A stretch of DNA of 64,000 bases from G963666705 sp963666705 (GTDB lineage Bacteria; Pseudomonadota; Alphaproteobacteria; CADEGL01). The notes beneath the pieces were generated by a model. That model was given only the letters and a program-made list of their open reading frames with translations, searched no databases and was not told the DNA's origin. Numbering within the stretch: the stretch's first letter is position 1; each line of letters starts with the position of its first letter. This document shows positions 52,116 through 59,649 of this stretch, one piece after another. Position numbers and translations under genes: made by a program. The stretch is from positions 248,001-312,000 of the forward strand of contig CAXXKO010000029.1 in NCBI GenBank assembly GCA_963666705.2, read 5' to 3'.

Positions 52116-53822
52116 TCAGGCCACGATCTCGGCGCGGAAGTGCGCGAGCACGGATTTGATGGGATTGGCGGCGGCCTGGCCGAGGCCGCAGATGGAAGCC
52201 TCGGCCATGGCCCGGCCGAGCTCCTGGAGGAGGGCCTCGTCCCAAACCGGGCGCTCGAGGAGCTTTACGGCCTTCTCCGTGCCGACCCGGCAGGGCGTGC
52301 ACTGGCCGCAGCTCTCGTCCTCGAAGAAGCGCATGAGGTTGCGGGCCACGGCGCGGATGTCGTCCTGGTCCGAGAGGACGACCACGGCGTGGGAGCCGAC
52401 GAAGCAGCCATGGGCCTCGAGCTGGCCGAACTCGAGCGGCAGGTCCCCCAACGACGCCGGCAGGATGCCGCCCGAGGCGCCGCCCGGGAGGTAGCCCTTG
52501 AAGACGTGGCCCTCGGCCATGCCGCCGGAGAACTCCTCGATCAGCTCGCGCACCGTGACGCCGGCGGGGACGAGCTTGACACCCGGCTCGCGGACGCGCC
52601 CGGAGACCGAATAGCTGCGCAGGCCCTTGCCGCCGTTGCGCCCCTGGCCGGCGAACCAATCGGCGCCCTTCTCGACGATGTCGCGGACCCAGTAGAGGGT
52701 CTCCACGTTGTTGACGAGGGTGGGGCGGCCGAAGACGCCCACTTGCGCAACGTAGGGCGGCCGGTGGCGCGGCAGGCCGCGCTTGCCCTCGATACTCTCG
52801 ATCATGGCGCTCTCTTCGCCGCAAATATAGGCGCCGGCGCCCCGGCGCAGGTGGATATGGGTGTGGCGCGCGAGCTCGGCCGCCTCGGCCGCGGCGATCT
52901 CACGCAGCAGGACCTGGCGCAGATGGGGGTACTCGTCGCGCAGATAGATATAGGTGTCCTCGGCCTCGACGGCCCAGGCCGCGATCAGCACGCCCTCGAC
53001 GAATCGGTGGGGGTCGGCCTCCAGATAGTGGCGATCCTTGAAGGTGCCGGGCTCGCCCTCGTCGGCGTTGACGGCGAGGACGCGCGGGCCCGGCTCGGCG
53101 CGCACCAGCCCCCATTTGCGCCCGGTGGGGAAGCCCGCCCCGCCCAGGCCCCGCATGCCCGAATCGCCGAGTATGGCGATGACCTCCTCGGGCGTGCGCC
53201 CGCCGCCGAGGCAGGATTCGAGGAGCGCATAGCCGCCGCCACCGACATAGGCGGCGTGGTCCGGGTAGGCTGGTAGCTCGGGATGGGTGGCGCCCGCGTC
53301 CGCGGCCGCCTTGATGCGGTCGGCCGTTGCGTGGCCCATGTGGCGGTGGCCGACCTCGGCCACGGGCGCGCGGTCGCAGCGCCCCATGCAGGGTGCCCGC
53401 ACGACCCGGACATCGTCGCCGAGGGTGGCCGGCAGCGCCTCCAGGAGGCCGCGCGCGCCCGCGAGCTCGCAACTGAGGCTGTCGCACACGCGGACCGTAA
53501 GCGGCGGCGGCGGATCCTCGCCCTCCTTCACCAGGTCGAAATGGGCGTAGAAGGACGCCGTCTCGTAGACCTCGGCCTGGGAGAGGCGCATCTCGTGGGC
53601 GAGGGCGGCCAAATGGGCGGCCGGGATGTGACCGAGATCGTCCTGGATCAGGTGCAGGTGCTCGATCAGCAGGTCGCGGCGCCGTGGCCGGTCGCCGAGC
53701 AGCGCCTGGACTGCCGCGAGAGCGTCCTCGACGAGCTGCCGGCCCTTGGGGTGAAGCCGGCCCTTGCCCCGGCCCGCCCCCGGATGACGGTGCTTGCGAA
53801 CCTCGACGCTGGTTTCCCTCAT
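52116..53822 (-). CDS. fdsB: Formate dehydrogenase NAD-reducing subunit, fusion of FdsG (NuoE) and FdsB (NuoF) domains
   Basis: This 568-residue protein carries two complex-I-like modules. Residues about 1-160 are NuoE-like with the 2Fe-2S ligands CDSLSCELAGA and APCMGRCDRAP. The rest is NuoF-like with the FMN/NADH site GLGGAGFPTGRKW and VNADEGEPGTFKDR, and the 4Fe-4S site ESCGQCTPCRVGTEK near the C-terminus. It passes electrons from the alpha subunit to NAD. The start at 53822 (MRETSVEVRKHRHPG) is preferred; ATG at 53864 is possible. It is divergent from chpT across about 210 bases. Confidence 0.92.
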   Translation of the reverse strand: MRETSVEVRKHRHPGAGRGKGRLHPKGRQLVEDALAAVQALLGDRPRRRDLLIEHLHLIQDDLGHIPAAHLAALAHEMRLSQAEVYETASFYAHFDLVKEGEDPPPPLTVRVCDSLSCELAGARGLLEALPATLGDDVRVVRAPCMGRCDRAPVAEVGHRHMGHATADRIKAAADAGATHPELPAYPDHAAYVGGGGYALLESCLGGGRTPEEVIAILGDSGMRGLGGAGFPTGRKWGLVRAEPGPRVLAVNADEGEPGTFKDRHYLEADPHRFVEGVLIAAWAVEAEDTYIYLRDEYPHLRQVLLREIAAAEAAELARHTHIHLRRGAGAYICGEESAMIESIEGKRGLPRHRPPYVAQVGVFGRPTLVNNVETLYWVRDIVEKGADWFAGQGRNGGKGLRSYSVSGRVREPGVKLVPAGVTVRELIEEFSGGMAEGHVFKGYLPGGASGGILPASLGDLPLEFGQLEAHGCFVGSHAVVVLSDQDDIRAVARNLMRFFEDESCGQCTPCRVGTEKAVKLLERPVWDEALLQELGRAMAEASICGLGQAAANPIKSVLAHFRAEIVA

Positions 53823-54031
53823 GCCGAACCCTGTTGCCGCTCTACCGATCCCGCCGACAGTCATATCTTCGCCGCATTCCAATGACAAGCAAGGCGCGCG
53901 CCATGACGATCGCGTGTCCCGGTAACCACGGTCGGGGCCGATGCCGGATGTTCGCCGACCACCAAACGGTTTATAAGGACGGCCCCAGGGGGTGTCCGGC
54001 GCCGGGCGGCGCGGCAAGGAGAGTTCCCAAT

Positions 54032-54691
54032 ATGGACGTGAAGCTGGATCTGCGCGTCGTCGAGTTGCTCTGCTCGCGCCTGTGTCACGACCTCATCAGC
54101 CCGGTGAGCGCCGCCAACAATGGCATCGAGCTTCTGACCGAGTTCGGCGAGAGCCTCGAGGCCGACGCCATCGAGCTGATCGCGGAGAGCACGAGGACGG
54201 CCGCCACGCGGCTCGAGTTCTTCCGCGCCGCCTACGGCTTGCCGGGCGGTGGGTCCGACGTGCCTCTCGAGCTCGCCCAGCGCCTGGCCACGGAGATCGC
54301 GGCGGGCAGCGGCAACGCACTCGCCTGGGCCGATGAGGCGAGCGCCGATGGCGGCTCGCCCGAGGGTGTCTCGCGGCTCGCCCTCAATATGGTGCTACTG
54401 GCCGGGGAAGCGCTGCCGCGCGGCGGGCGCATAGACGTCACCCTCGCCCGGGCGCCGGGGCCGCCCCTCACGGTCGCGGCCGTGGGCGAGAGCGCCGCCC
54501 TCTCCGAGGAGACGCTCGCGGCTCTCGTGCTCTCGACGGACGTGGAGGAGATCACGGCGCGCTCGGTCCACGCCTATTTCACCATGCGCCTCGCCAACGC
54601 CTGGGGCATGACGGTCGCCGCCGGAACGGACTCGCCCGGCCGCATGGTGCTCACGGCCAGCGCCGCCGCTCGAGCCCGGCCGGGCGACTAG
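54032..54691 (+). CDS. chpT: Histidine phosphotransferase ChpT
   Basis: This 219-residue protein relays phosphate from the hybrid kinase CckA to CtrA. The DHp-like helix contains H19 in LLCSRLCHDLISPVSAANNGIELL, the conserved signature of ChpT; the degenerate ATPase-like C-terminal domain follows. Aaggagag lies 8-15 bases before the ATG. ctrA lies about 1.9 kb downstream on the opposite strand, with a response regulator between, so the relay is genetically clustered here; cckA is not in the window. The TAG stop lies in a CTAG sequence shared with the adjacent palindromic repeat. Confidence 0.9.
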   Translation: MDVKLDLRVVELLCSRLCHDLISPVSAANNGIELLTEFGESLEADAIELIAESTRTAATRLEFFRAAYGLPGGGSDVPLELAQRLATEIAAGSGNALAWADEASADGGSPEGVSRLALNMVLLAGEALPRGGRIDVTLARAPGPPLTVAAVGESAALSEETLAALVLSTDVEEITARSVHAYFTMRLANAWGMTVAAGTDSPGRMVLTASAAARARPGD

Positions 54692-54953
54692 TACCCACTT
54701 TCATAATTCCGTGTGCCATACGATCGCTTTTCCCGTCTCCTCGGTAGGAGGGGGTGCGCCGGCGATGCCGGGGCATCGTCAAGCATCCCCGACACCCCGA
54801 GGGGGCGGGAAAAGTGACCCGTAGGGCGGCGCCCCGAGGCCCCCGGACGTCGTCGCGTATCGCTTGTGATGCCCCGGCATCACGGCGCGCCACGCTCCTA
54901 GCCAGGAACCTCGGGGCGCCGTCGTATGGCACACGGAATTATGAAAGTGGGTA
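54692..54953. repeat. CTAG-flanked palindromic element, family II, copy 1 (262 bp)
   Basis: The ends are perfect inverted repeats of about 32 bp starting tacccactttcataattccg. CTAG flanks both sides (54688-54691 and 54954-54957). Inside are two hairpins with central palindromes gatgccggggcatc and gatgccccggcatc. The left CTAG contains the chpT stop codon and the right CTAG is shared with family I copy 3. No reading frame is present, so it is a MITE-like element. Confidence 0.92.
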
Positions 54954-55100
54954 CTAGAGCGGTTCCGCTTCGATCGGACCCACTCTAGCGATTGTTTGTC
55001 GCTCGCGGCAGCGGACCAAGTGGTCCGCGCGGGCGCGCCGGACGACCGGCGGGCCGCCTTGCGGCCTGGAGCGATTCCAGTCCAACTGGAAACGCTCCAG
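54954..55100. repeat. CTAG-ended palindromic repeat, family I, copy 3 (147 bp)
   Basis: The unit runs from ctagagcggttccgcttcga to ggaaacgctccag, with the right end CTAG changed to CCAG. It follows family II copy 1 without a gap; they share one CTAG. The interior matches copies 1 and 2 (gtcgctcgcggcagcggacc, ccggcgggccgccttgcggc). Confidence 0.9.
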
Positions 55101-55230
55101 AGCGGCGGGACGCGGGGCCGGTTTCATTTAGGGCATCTTAATCCCGCTCTGGTATATTTCGAACCTGAATGGCGCGGCGCGGGCTCGCCAATGGGGCCGG
55201 CCGCACGGTCCGGAATGGAGGGCGCGGACA

Positions 55231-55620
55231 ATGAAATCCTGCTTGGTCGTCGACGACTCGGAATCCGTGCGCCAGGTCGTGCGGCGCATCCTCGAGAGCT
55301 TCGACCTCGACGTGATCGAGGCCGCCAACGGCCGCGAGGAGCTCGATGTTTGTGCACGCGGCATGCCCGACGGCATCGTTCTGGATTGGAACATGCCGGT
55401 GATGAACGGCTACGACTTCCTCAACGAGCTCCGCGCCAGCGCGGCCGGCTTCCGGCCCGCGGTCGTTTTCTGCACCACGGAGAGCGAGCTTTCGCAGATC
55501 AAGGCGGCACTGACGGCGGGCGCCGATGAATACATCATCAAGCCCTTCGACATCGAAGTGTTGCGGGAGAAACTGACCGGGGTCGGCCTGATCGGCGCGC
55601 CGGGCGCCCTCGTCTCCTAG
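55231..55620 (+). CDS. Single-domain response regulator (CheY-like)
   Basis: This 129-residue receiver has no output domain. The acidic pair is in LVVDDSESVRQVV, phosphorylation is at D52 in GIVLDWNMPVMNGYDF, the switch Thr lies in FCTTESELSQI, and the Lys in YIIKPFDIEVL. It stands between chpT and ctrA, a position at which single receivers are found in several alphaproteobacteria, so it may exchange phosphate with ChpT or control motility. Both sides are occupied by palindromic repeats. Its own stop TAG at 55618-55620 is just outside the next repeat. Confidence 0.9.
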   Translation: MKSCLVVDDSESVRQVVRRILESFDLDVIEAANGREELDVCARGMPDGIVLDWNMPVMNGYDFLNELRASAAGFRPAVVFCTTESELSQIKAALTAGADEYIIKPFDIEVLREKLTGVGLIGAPGALVS

Positions 55621-55630
55621 TCCGTACTAG

Positions 55631-55823
55631 TACCCACTTTTATAATTCCGTGTGCCATACGACGACGTCCGGGGGCCTCGGGACGCCGCCCTACGGGTCG
55701 CTTTTCCCGCCCCCTCGGGGTGTCGGGGATGCTTGACGATGCCCCGGCATCGCCGGCGCACCCCCTCCTACCGAGGAGACGGGAAAAGCGATCGTATGGC
55801 ACACGGAATTATGAAAGTGGGTA
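55631..55823. repeat. CTAG-flanked palindromic element, family II, copy 2 (193 bp)
   Basis: The terminal repeats equal those of copy 1 (with one T for C change) and CTAG again flanks the element (55627-55630 and 55824-55827). Compared with copy 1 the interior is inverted and one of the two hairpins is shortened to a single arm beginning cgacgtccgggggcctcggg. The right CTAG gives the TAG stop of ctrA on the minus strand. Confidence 0.92.
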
Positions 55824-56528
55824 CTAGCCGTTCGCGGCGGAGAGCGCGGGCTCGGCCTCCGCCACGGGATTGCGCAGCACATAGCCGCGGCCCCAAACGG
55901 TCTCGATATAGACTTGGCCGTCGCACGCGGTGGCGATCTTCTTGCGCAGCTTGCATACGAAGACGTCGATGATCTTGAGCTCGGGCTCGTCCATGCCGCC
56001 GTAGAGGTGGTTGAGGAACATCTCCTTGGTGAGGGTCGTGCCCTTGCGCAGGGAGAGGAGCTCGAGGATGCCGTACTCCTTGCCCGTCAGGTGCAGGGGC
56101 TGGCTGTCCACCTCGACCGTGCGGGCATCGAGGTTGACGCGCAGCTTACCCGTCTGGATCACCGATTCCGAATGGCCCTGGGAGCGCCGCACGATAGCGT
56201 GGATGCGCGCGATCAGCTCGCGCTTGTCGAATGGCTTGGTCAGGTAGTCGTCCGCCCCAGTGCCGAGGCCCTTGAGCTTGGCATCGAGGTCCCCGAGGCC
56301 CGACAGGATCAGGATGGGCGTGGCCACCCGCGCGTCGCGCAACCGGCGCAGCACCTCGTAGCCGTCGATATCCGGCAACATCAGGTCGAGGATGATGATG
56401 TCGTAATCGTAAATCTTGCCGATCTCGAGGCCGTCCTCGCCCAGATCCGTGCTATCGCACACATAACCTTCGGACCGCAGCATCAGCTCGATGCTCTTGG
56501 CGGTCGAGGAGTCGTCTTCGACAAGCAT
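55824..56528 (-). CDS. ctrA: Cell-cycle master regulator CtrA with altered N-terminus
   Basis: This OmpR-type regulator has a receiver domain (acidic pair in LVEDDSST, phosphorylated D48 in IILDLMLPD, Lys in LTKPFDKRE) and a winged-helix DNA-binding domain with the very conserved TGKEYGILELLSLRKGTTLTKEMFLNHLYGGMDEPELKIIDVFVCKLRKK. The phospho-Asp is at 48 rather than the usual 51, because the protein starts MLVEDD instead of MRVLLVEDD. No ribosome site precedes this ATG. The frame is open further upstream (ATG at 56570 gives MQLPQFVPKALTSD before MLVEDD) up to the edge of the IS3 element. The domains are otherwise intact. Its stop is in a repeat. Confidence 0.88.
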   Translation of the reverse strand: MLVEDDSSTAKSIELMLRSEGYVCDSTDLGEDGLEIGKIYDYDIIILDLMLPDIDGYEVLRRLRDARVATPILILSGLGDLDAKLKGLGTGADDYLTKPFDKRELIARIHAIVRRSQGHSESVIQTGKLRVNLDARTVEVDSQPLHLTGKEYGILELLSLRKGTTLTKEMFLNHLYGGMDEPELKIIDVFVCKLRKKIATACDGQVYIETVWGRGYVLRNPVAEAEPALSAANG

Positions 56529-56614
56529 GTCTGACGTCAGCGCCTTTGGGACGAATTGAGGTAATTGCATAACGGAGGATTTCTGGCTCATCGTAGTGAC
56601 CGAAGGGAACGAAG

Positions 56615-56989
56615 ATGAGACAGAAATCCATGAGCAAGAACGACCCGGCGGAAAGAACGGTTCGGGATATTCGCCGCAAGACACGCAAGCAGTATACGGC
56701 TGAGGAGAAGATCCGGATCGTGGTGTCGGGCCTGCGCGGCGAGGAGAGCATCGCCGCCTTGTGCCGCCGCGAGGGCATCGCCGAGGGTCTGTATTACAGC
56801 TGGTCGAAAGAGTTTTTGGAAGCGGGCAAGAAGCGGCTCGCCGGCGACACCGGGCGCCAAGCGACCTCGGGCGAGGTTAAAGGCCTGCGCCAGGAGATGC
56901 GCGACTTGAAGGAGTTGGTCGCCGAACTTTCGCTGGAGAACCGTCTTCTTAAAAAAAACATGATCGGGCATGGGGGAGGCGAGGAATGA
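56615..56989 (+). CDS. IS3-family OrfA
   Basis: This 124-residue protein has a helix-turn-helix (KQYTAEEKIRIVVSGLRGEESIAALCRREGIAEGLYYSWSKEFLE) and a C-terminal leucine zipper (EMRDLKELVAELSLENRLLKKN), the normal IS3 OrfA layout. An A8 run at 56951-56958 near the end allows a -1 frameshift to make the OrfAB transposase. The orfB start ATG also overlaps the OrfA stop (ATGA). Confidence 0.9.
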   Translation: MRQKSMSKNDPAERTVRDIRRKTRKQYTAEEKIRIVVSGLRGEESIAALCRREGIAEGLYYSWSKEFLEAGKKRLAGDTGRQATSGEVKGLRQEMRDLKELVAELSLENRLLKKNMIGHGGGEE

Positions 56990-57267
56990 GGTGCCCCGCA
57001 TCCGAGAAGCTGGAGATCATCCGCCTGGTCGAGCAGTCCCACCTGGGCGTCGGGTCCACTTTGGACGAGCTGGGCATTCCGAAGACCACCTTTTATCGCT
57101 GGTACGATCGCTTTCTGGCCTTTGGCGACGCCGGTCTTGAGGATCGCAACAGCAGCCCAGGCCGGGTGTGGAACCGTATCCCGGATGATGTCCGGGGGCA
57201 GATCATCGATCTTGCCCTGGAGGAGACGCAACTGTCGCCCCGGGAACTGGCCGTCAGGTTTACGGAC

Positions 57268-58342
57268 CGTCCCTATCCGGTTAATGCAGGTAGCGACCGA
57301 GTGTTCTTTATATGTTCGCTCTAAGGGTGTACTGTTCCCGCCTCTGAGGATTGGTCGGGAGACAGGGCATGAGCGGCTTGTTGACGTTCCAAGAGCGCTA
57401 CCGAGACGAGGAATCGTGCATCCTGGCCTTGGCGGATCGACGCTGGCCGTCTGGGTTTGCGTGCGCCCGCTGCGGGCACCGGCGGGGCTATCGGCACAAG
57501 GCGCGGGCGCGCGTCTTCGAATGCGCGGCTTGCGGTCGTCAAGAGTCGGTGACGGCGGGAACCATCTTCCACCGCACCCGCACACCGTTGCCCAAATGGT
57601 TCCTGGCGGCGTGGTTGATGGGGCGGGACAAGCGCGGGGTCTCGGCCCTGTTCCTGGCGCGCGAGCTGGGGCTTCGCTATGAGACCGCATGGCTGATGGC
57701 TCACAAGCTGCGCCATGGCTTGGCGGAGCGGCCGGATGCGTTGCTGGACGGCATGGTCGAGGTCGATGAGAGCTACTACGGCGGGCGCGGCAAGCCCGAG
57801 AGCCGGGGCCGCGGGATGGCCAATGCCAACAAGAGCCTGCTCGTGCTGGCGGTGGAGAAGGTGGCGGTGGCGCCGGGCAAGGGGGTCGAGGCCAGCGGCT
57901 TCGTCGCCGGTCGGGCGCGGCTTGCCATCCTGCCCCGGGCCAATGCCGAGCAGCTCGGCGGCTTCGTGCGGGCCGCCGTGACGCCGGGCGCGCGCCTGCT
58001 GACCGACGATTTCAAGGGCTATGCCGGGCTCGGCGCCGTCTACCGGCACCAGCCCACCGTCCAAGGCCAAGGCAAGAACGCCGAGACGCAGATGCCGATC
58101 ATCCACGTCCTGTTCAGCAACCTCAAGACCTGGCTCAACGGCACCTACCATGGCGTCAGCGCCAAGCACTTGCCGCGCTATGGCCGGGAATGGGCCTATC
58201 GCTTCAACCGCCGCCGGCGGATCGACGACCTCGGCGACTTCGTCCTGAGCCGCGCCATGGCCCGGCCAACCATCACATACCGCCAGTTGATCCACGGTCT
58301 GCAACCCAACGACGCGCTACCTGCATTAACCGGATAGGGACG
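57268..58342 (+). mobile_element. IS1595-family element, copy B (1075 bp)
   Basis: Ends cgtccctatccggttaatgc and its reverse complement. The 8-bp duplication ttacggac lies at 57260-57267 and 58343-58350. It is inserted in IS3 orfB in the same orientation as that gene. The sequence is nearly identical to copies A and C. Confidence 0.95.
57369..58337 (+). CDS. IS1595-family transposase (intact)
   Basis: 322 residues from MSGLLTFQERYRDEE; the same zinc ribbon (CARCGHRRGY, CAACGRQE) and catalytic motifs (VEVDESYYGG, LLTDDFKGYAG) as copy A. It differs from copy A at VYRHQPTV. The stop TAG is in the terminal inverted repeat. This appears to be the only copy with both an intact gene and two canonical ends, so it is the likely source of activity. 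Confidence 0.93.
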   Translation: MSGLLTFQERYRDEESCILALADRRWPSGFACARCGHRRGYRHKARARVFECAACGRQESVTAGTIFHRTRTPLPKWFLAAWLMGRDKRGVSALFLARELGLRYETAWLMAHKLRHGLAERPDALLDGMVEVDESYYGGRGKPESRGRGMANANKSLLVLAVEKVAVAPGKGVEASGFVAGRARLAILPRANAEQLGGFVRAAVTPGARLLTDDFKGYAGLGAVYRHQPTVQGQGKNAETQMPIIHVLFSNLKTWLNGTYHGVSAKHLPRYGREWAYRFNRRRRIDDLGDFVLSRAMARPTITYRQLIHGLQPNDALPALTG

Positions 58343-59080
58343 TTACGGACACCAGGGGCTACTTTGTCTCGGAAGCCTCGGTTTACCGACTTCTCAAGGC
58401 CCACGACCTGATCACCAGCCCCGCTTTCGTGGTCATCAAGGCAGCCGATGAGTTCCGCGACAAGACCACGGCGCCGAACCAGCTGTGGCAGACCGACTTC
58501 ACCTATCTCAAGGTCATCGGCTGGGGCTGGTTTTACCTGTCGACCATCCTCGACGACTATTCCCGCTACATCATTGCTTGGAAGCTCTGCACCACTATGA
58601 AGGCGGATGATGTGACGGCAACACTCAAACTGGCGTTGAAGGTATCAGGCTGCGACCAAGCCAAGGTCATCCACAAACCCAGGCTGCTCAGCGACAATGG
58701 CTCGTCTTATATCTCCGGTGATCTCGCGGAATGGCTCGAAGACCAAGGTATCAATCATGTCCGTGGGGCTCCCTATCATCCCCAGACCCAGGGCAAGATC
58801 GAGCGTTGGCATCAAACCCTGAAAAACCGCGTCCTGCTGGAAAACTATTATCTACCAGGCGATCTCGAAAACCAGATCGGCGCTTTCGTCGATCACTACA
58901 ACAACCGCCGCTACCACGAGAGCCTAGCGAATGTAACCCCCGCCGATGCCTACTTCGGGCGCGATACCGCCATCATTGAAAGGAGGAACAGGATCAAAAA
59001 ACTGACTATCCAACACCGCCGCTTGAACCATCAACAACAAGCGGCTTAACATCAATCCAAGATGAGCCAGATCCTCCGTT

Positions 59081-59221
59081 ATAAAACAGGCTCAACAGTC
59101 CCAAATGTTTTGACGACGGACACGACAAGCAGTACGCGCATCGGGTCCCCAATTGTTATTCGATATTCAGCTACCATTAACGTTATGCGCAAGTTAACGG
59201 TCAAGGATTAACAATAGGTTT
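59081..59221. promoter_or_regulatory. Remnant of the ctrA-fliI intergenic region with three TTAAC half-sites
   Basis: This short sequence lies between the IS3 right end and IS1595 copy C and is not part of either. It has TTAAC at 59177-59181, 59194-59198 and 59208-59212. CtrA recognises TTAA-N7-TTAA, and half-sites of the form TTAAC are used in some promoters; the spacings here (17 and 14 between starts) do not fit the full site. It may be the original control region of ctrA or fliI. The last 8 bases (59214-59221) are the IS1595 target duplication. Confidence 0.35.
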
Positions 59222-59649
59222 CGTCCCTATCCGGTTAATGCAGGTAGCGACCGAGTGTTCTTTATATGTTCGCTCTAAGGGTGTACTGTTCCCGCCTCTG
59301 AGGATTGGTCGGGAGACAGGGCATGAGCGGCTTGTTGACGTTCCAAGAGCGCTACCGAGACGAGGAATCGTGCATCCTGGCCTTGGCGGATCGACGCTGG
59401 CCGTCTGGGTTTGCGTGCGCCCGCTGCGGGCACCGGCGGGGCTATCGGCACAAGGCGCGGGCGCGCGTCTTCGAATGCGCGGCTTGCGGTCGTCAAGAGT
59501 CGGTGACGGCGGGAACCATCTTCCACCGCACCCGCACACCGTTGCCCAAATGGTTCCTGGCGGCGTGGTTGATGGGGCGGGACAAGCGCGGGGTCTCGGC
59601 CCTGTTCCTGGCGCGCGAGCTGGGGCTTCGCTATGATACCAGTGAGCGC

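Larger units (their letters stand above)
56986..59049 (+). pseudogene. IS3-family OrfB (DDE transposase) interrupted by IS1595
   Basis: The 5-prime part (MRCPASEKLEIIRLVEQSHLG to VRFTD) ends at 57267 and the gene resumes at 58343 after the duplicated target. The 3-prime part has the integrase core: WQTDFTYLKV (Asp), LLSDNGSSY (Asp) and HPQTQGKIERWHQTLK (Glu). Insert plus duplication are 1083 bp, a multiple of three, so the two halves are in the same frame, but stops within the insert prevent full translation. Precise removal would give a 326-residue transposase. Confidence 0.9.
56571..59080 (+). mobile_element. IS3-family element interrupted by IS1595 copy B
   Basis: The inverted ends are aacggaggatttctggctca on the left and, in reverse complement, aacggaggatctggctcatc on the right. 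Without the nested element and its duplication it would be 1427 bp. No 3-5 bp target duplication is visible (left flank ..tgcat, right flank ataaa..), unlike all the other elements here, so one flank was probably rearranged after insertion. The left end is 42 bases from the first ctrA codon. Confidence 0.85.

Noticed and set aside
49796..52159. 787-codon open frame on the plus strand
   Set aside because: Shadow of the formate dehydrogenase alpha gene; composition is typical of antisense frames and no ribosome site or family pattern is present.
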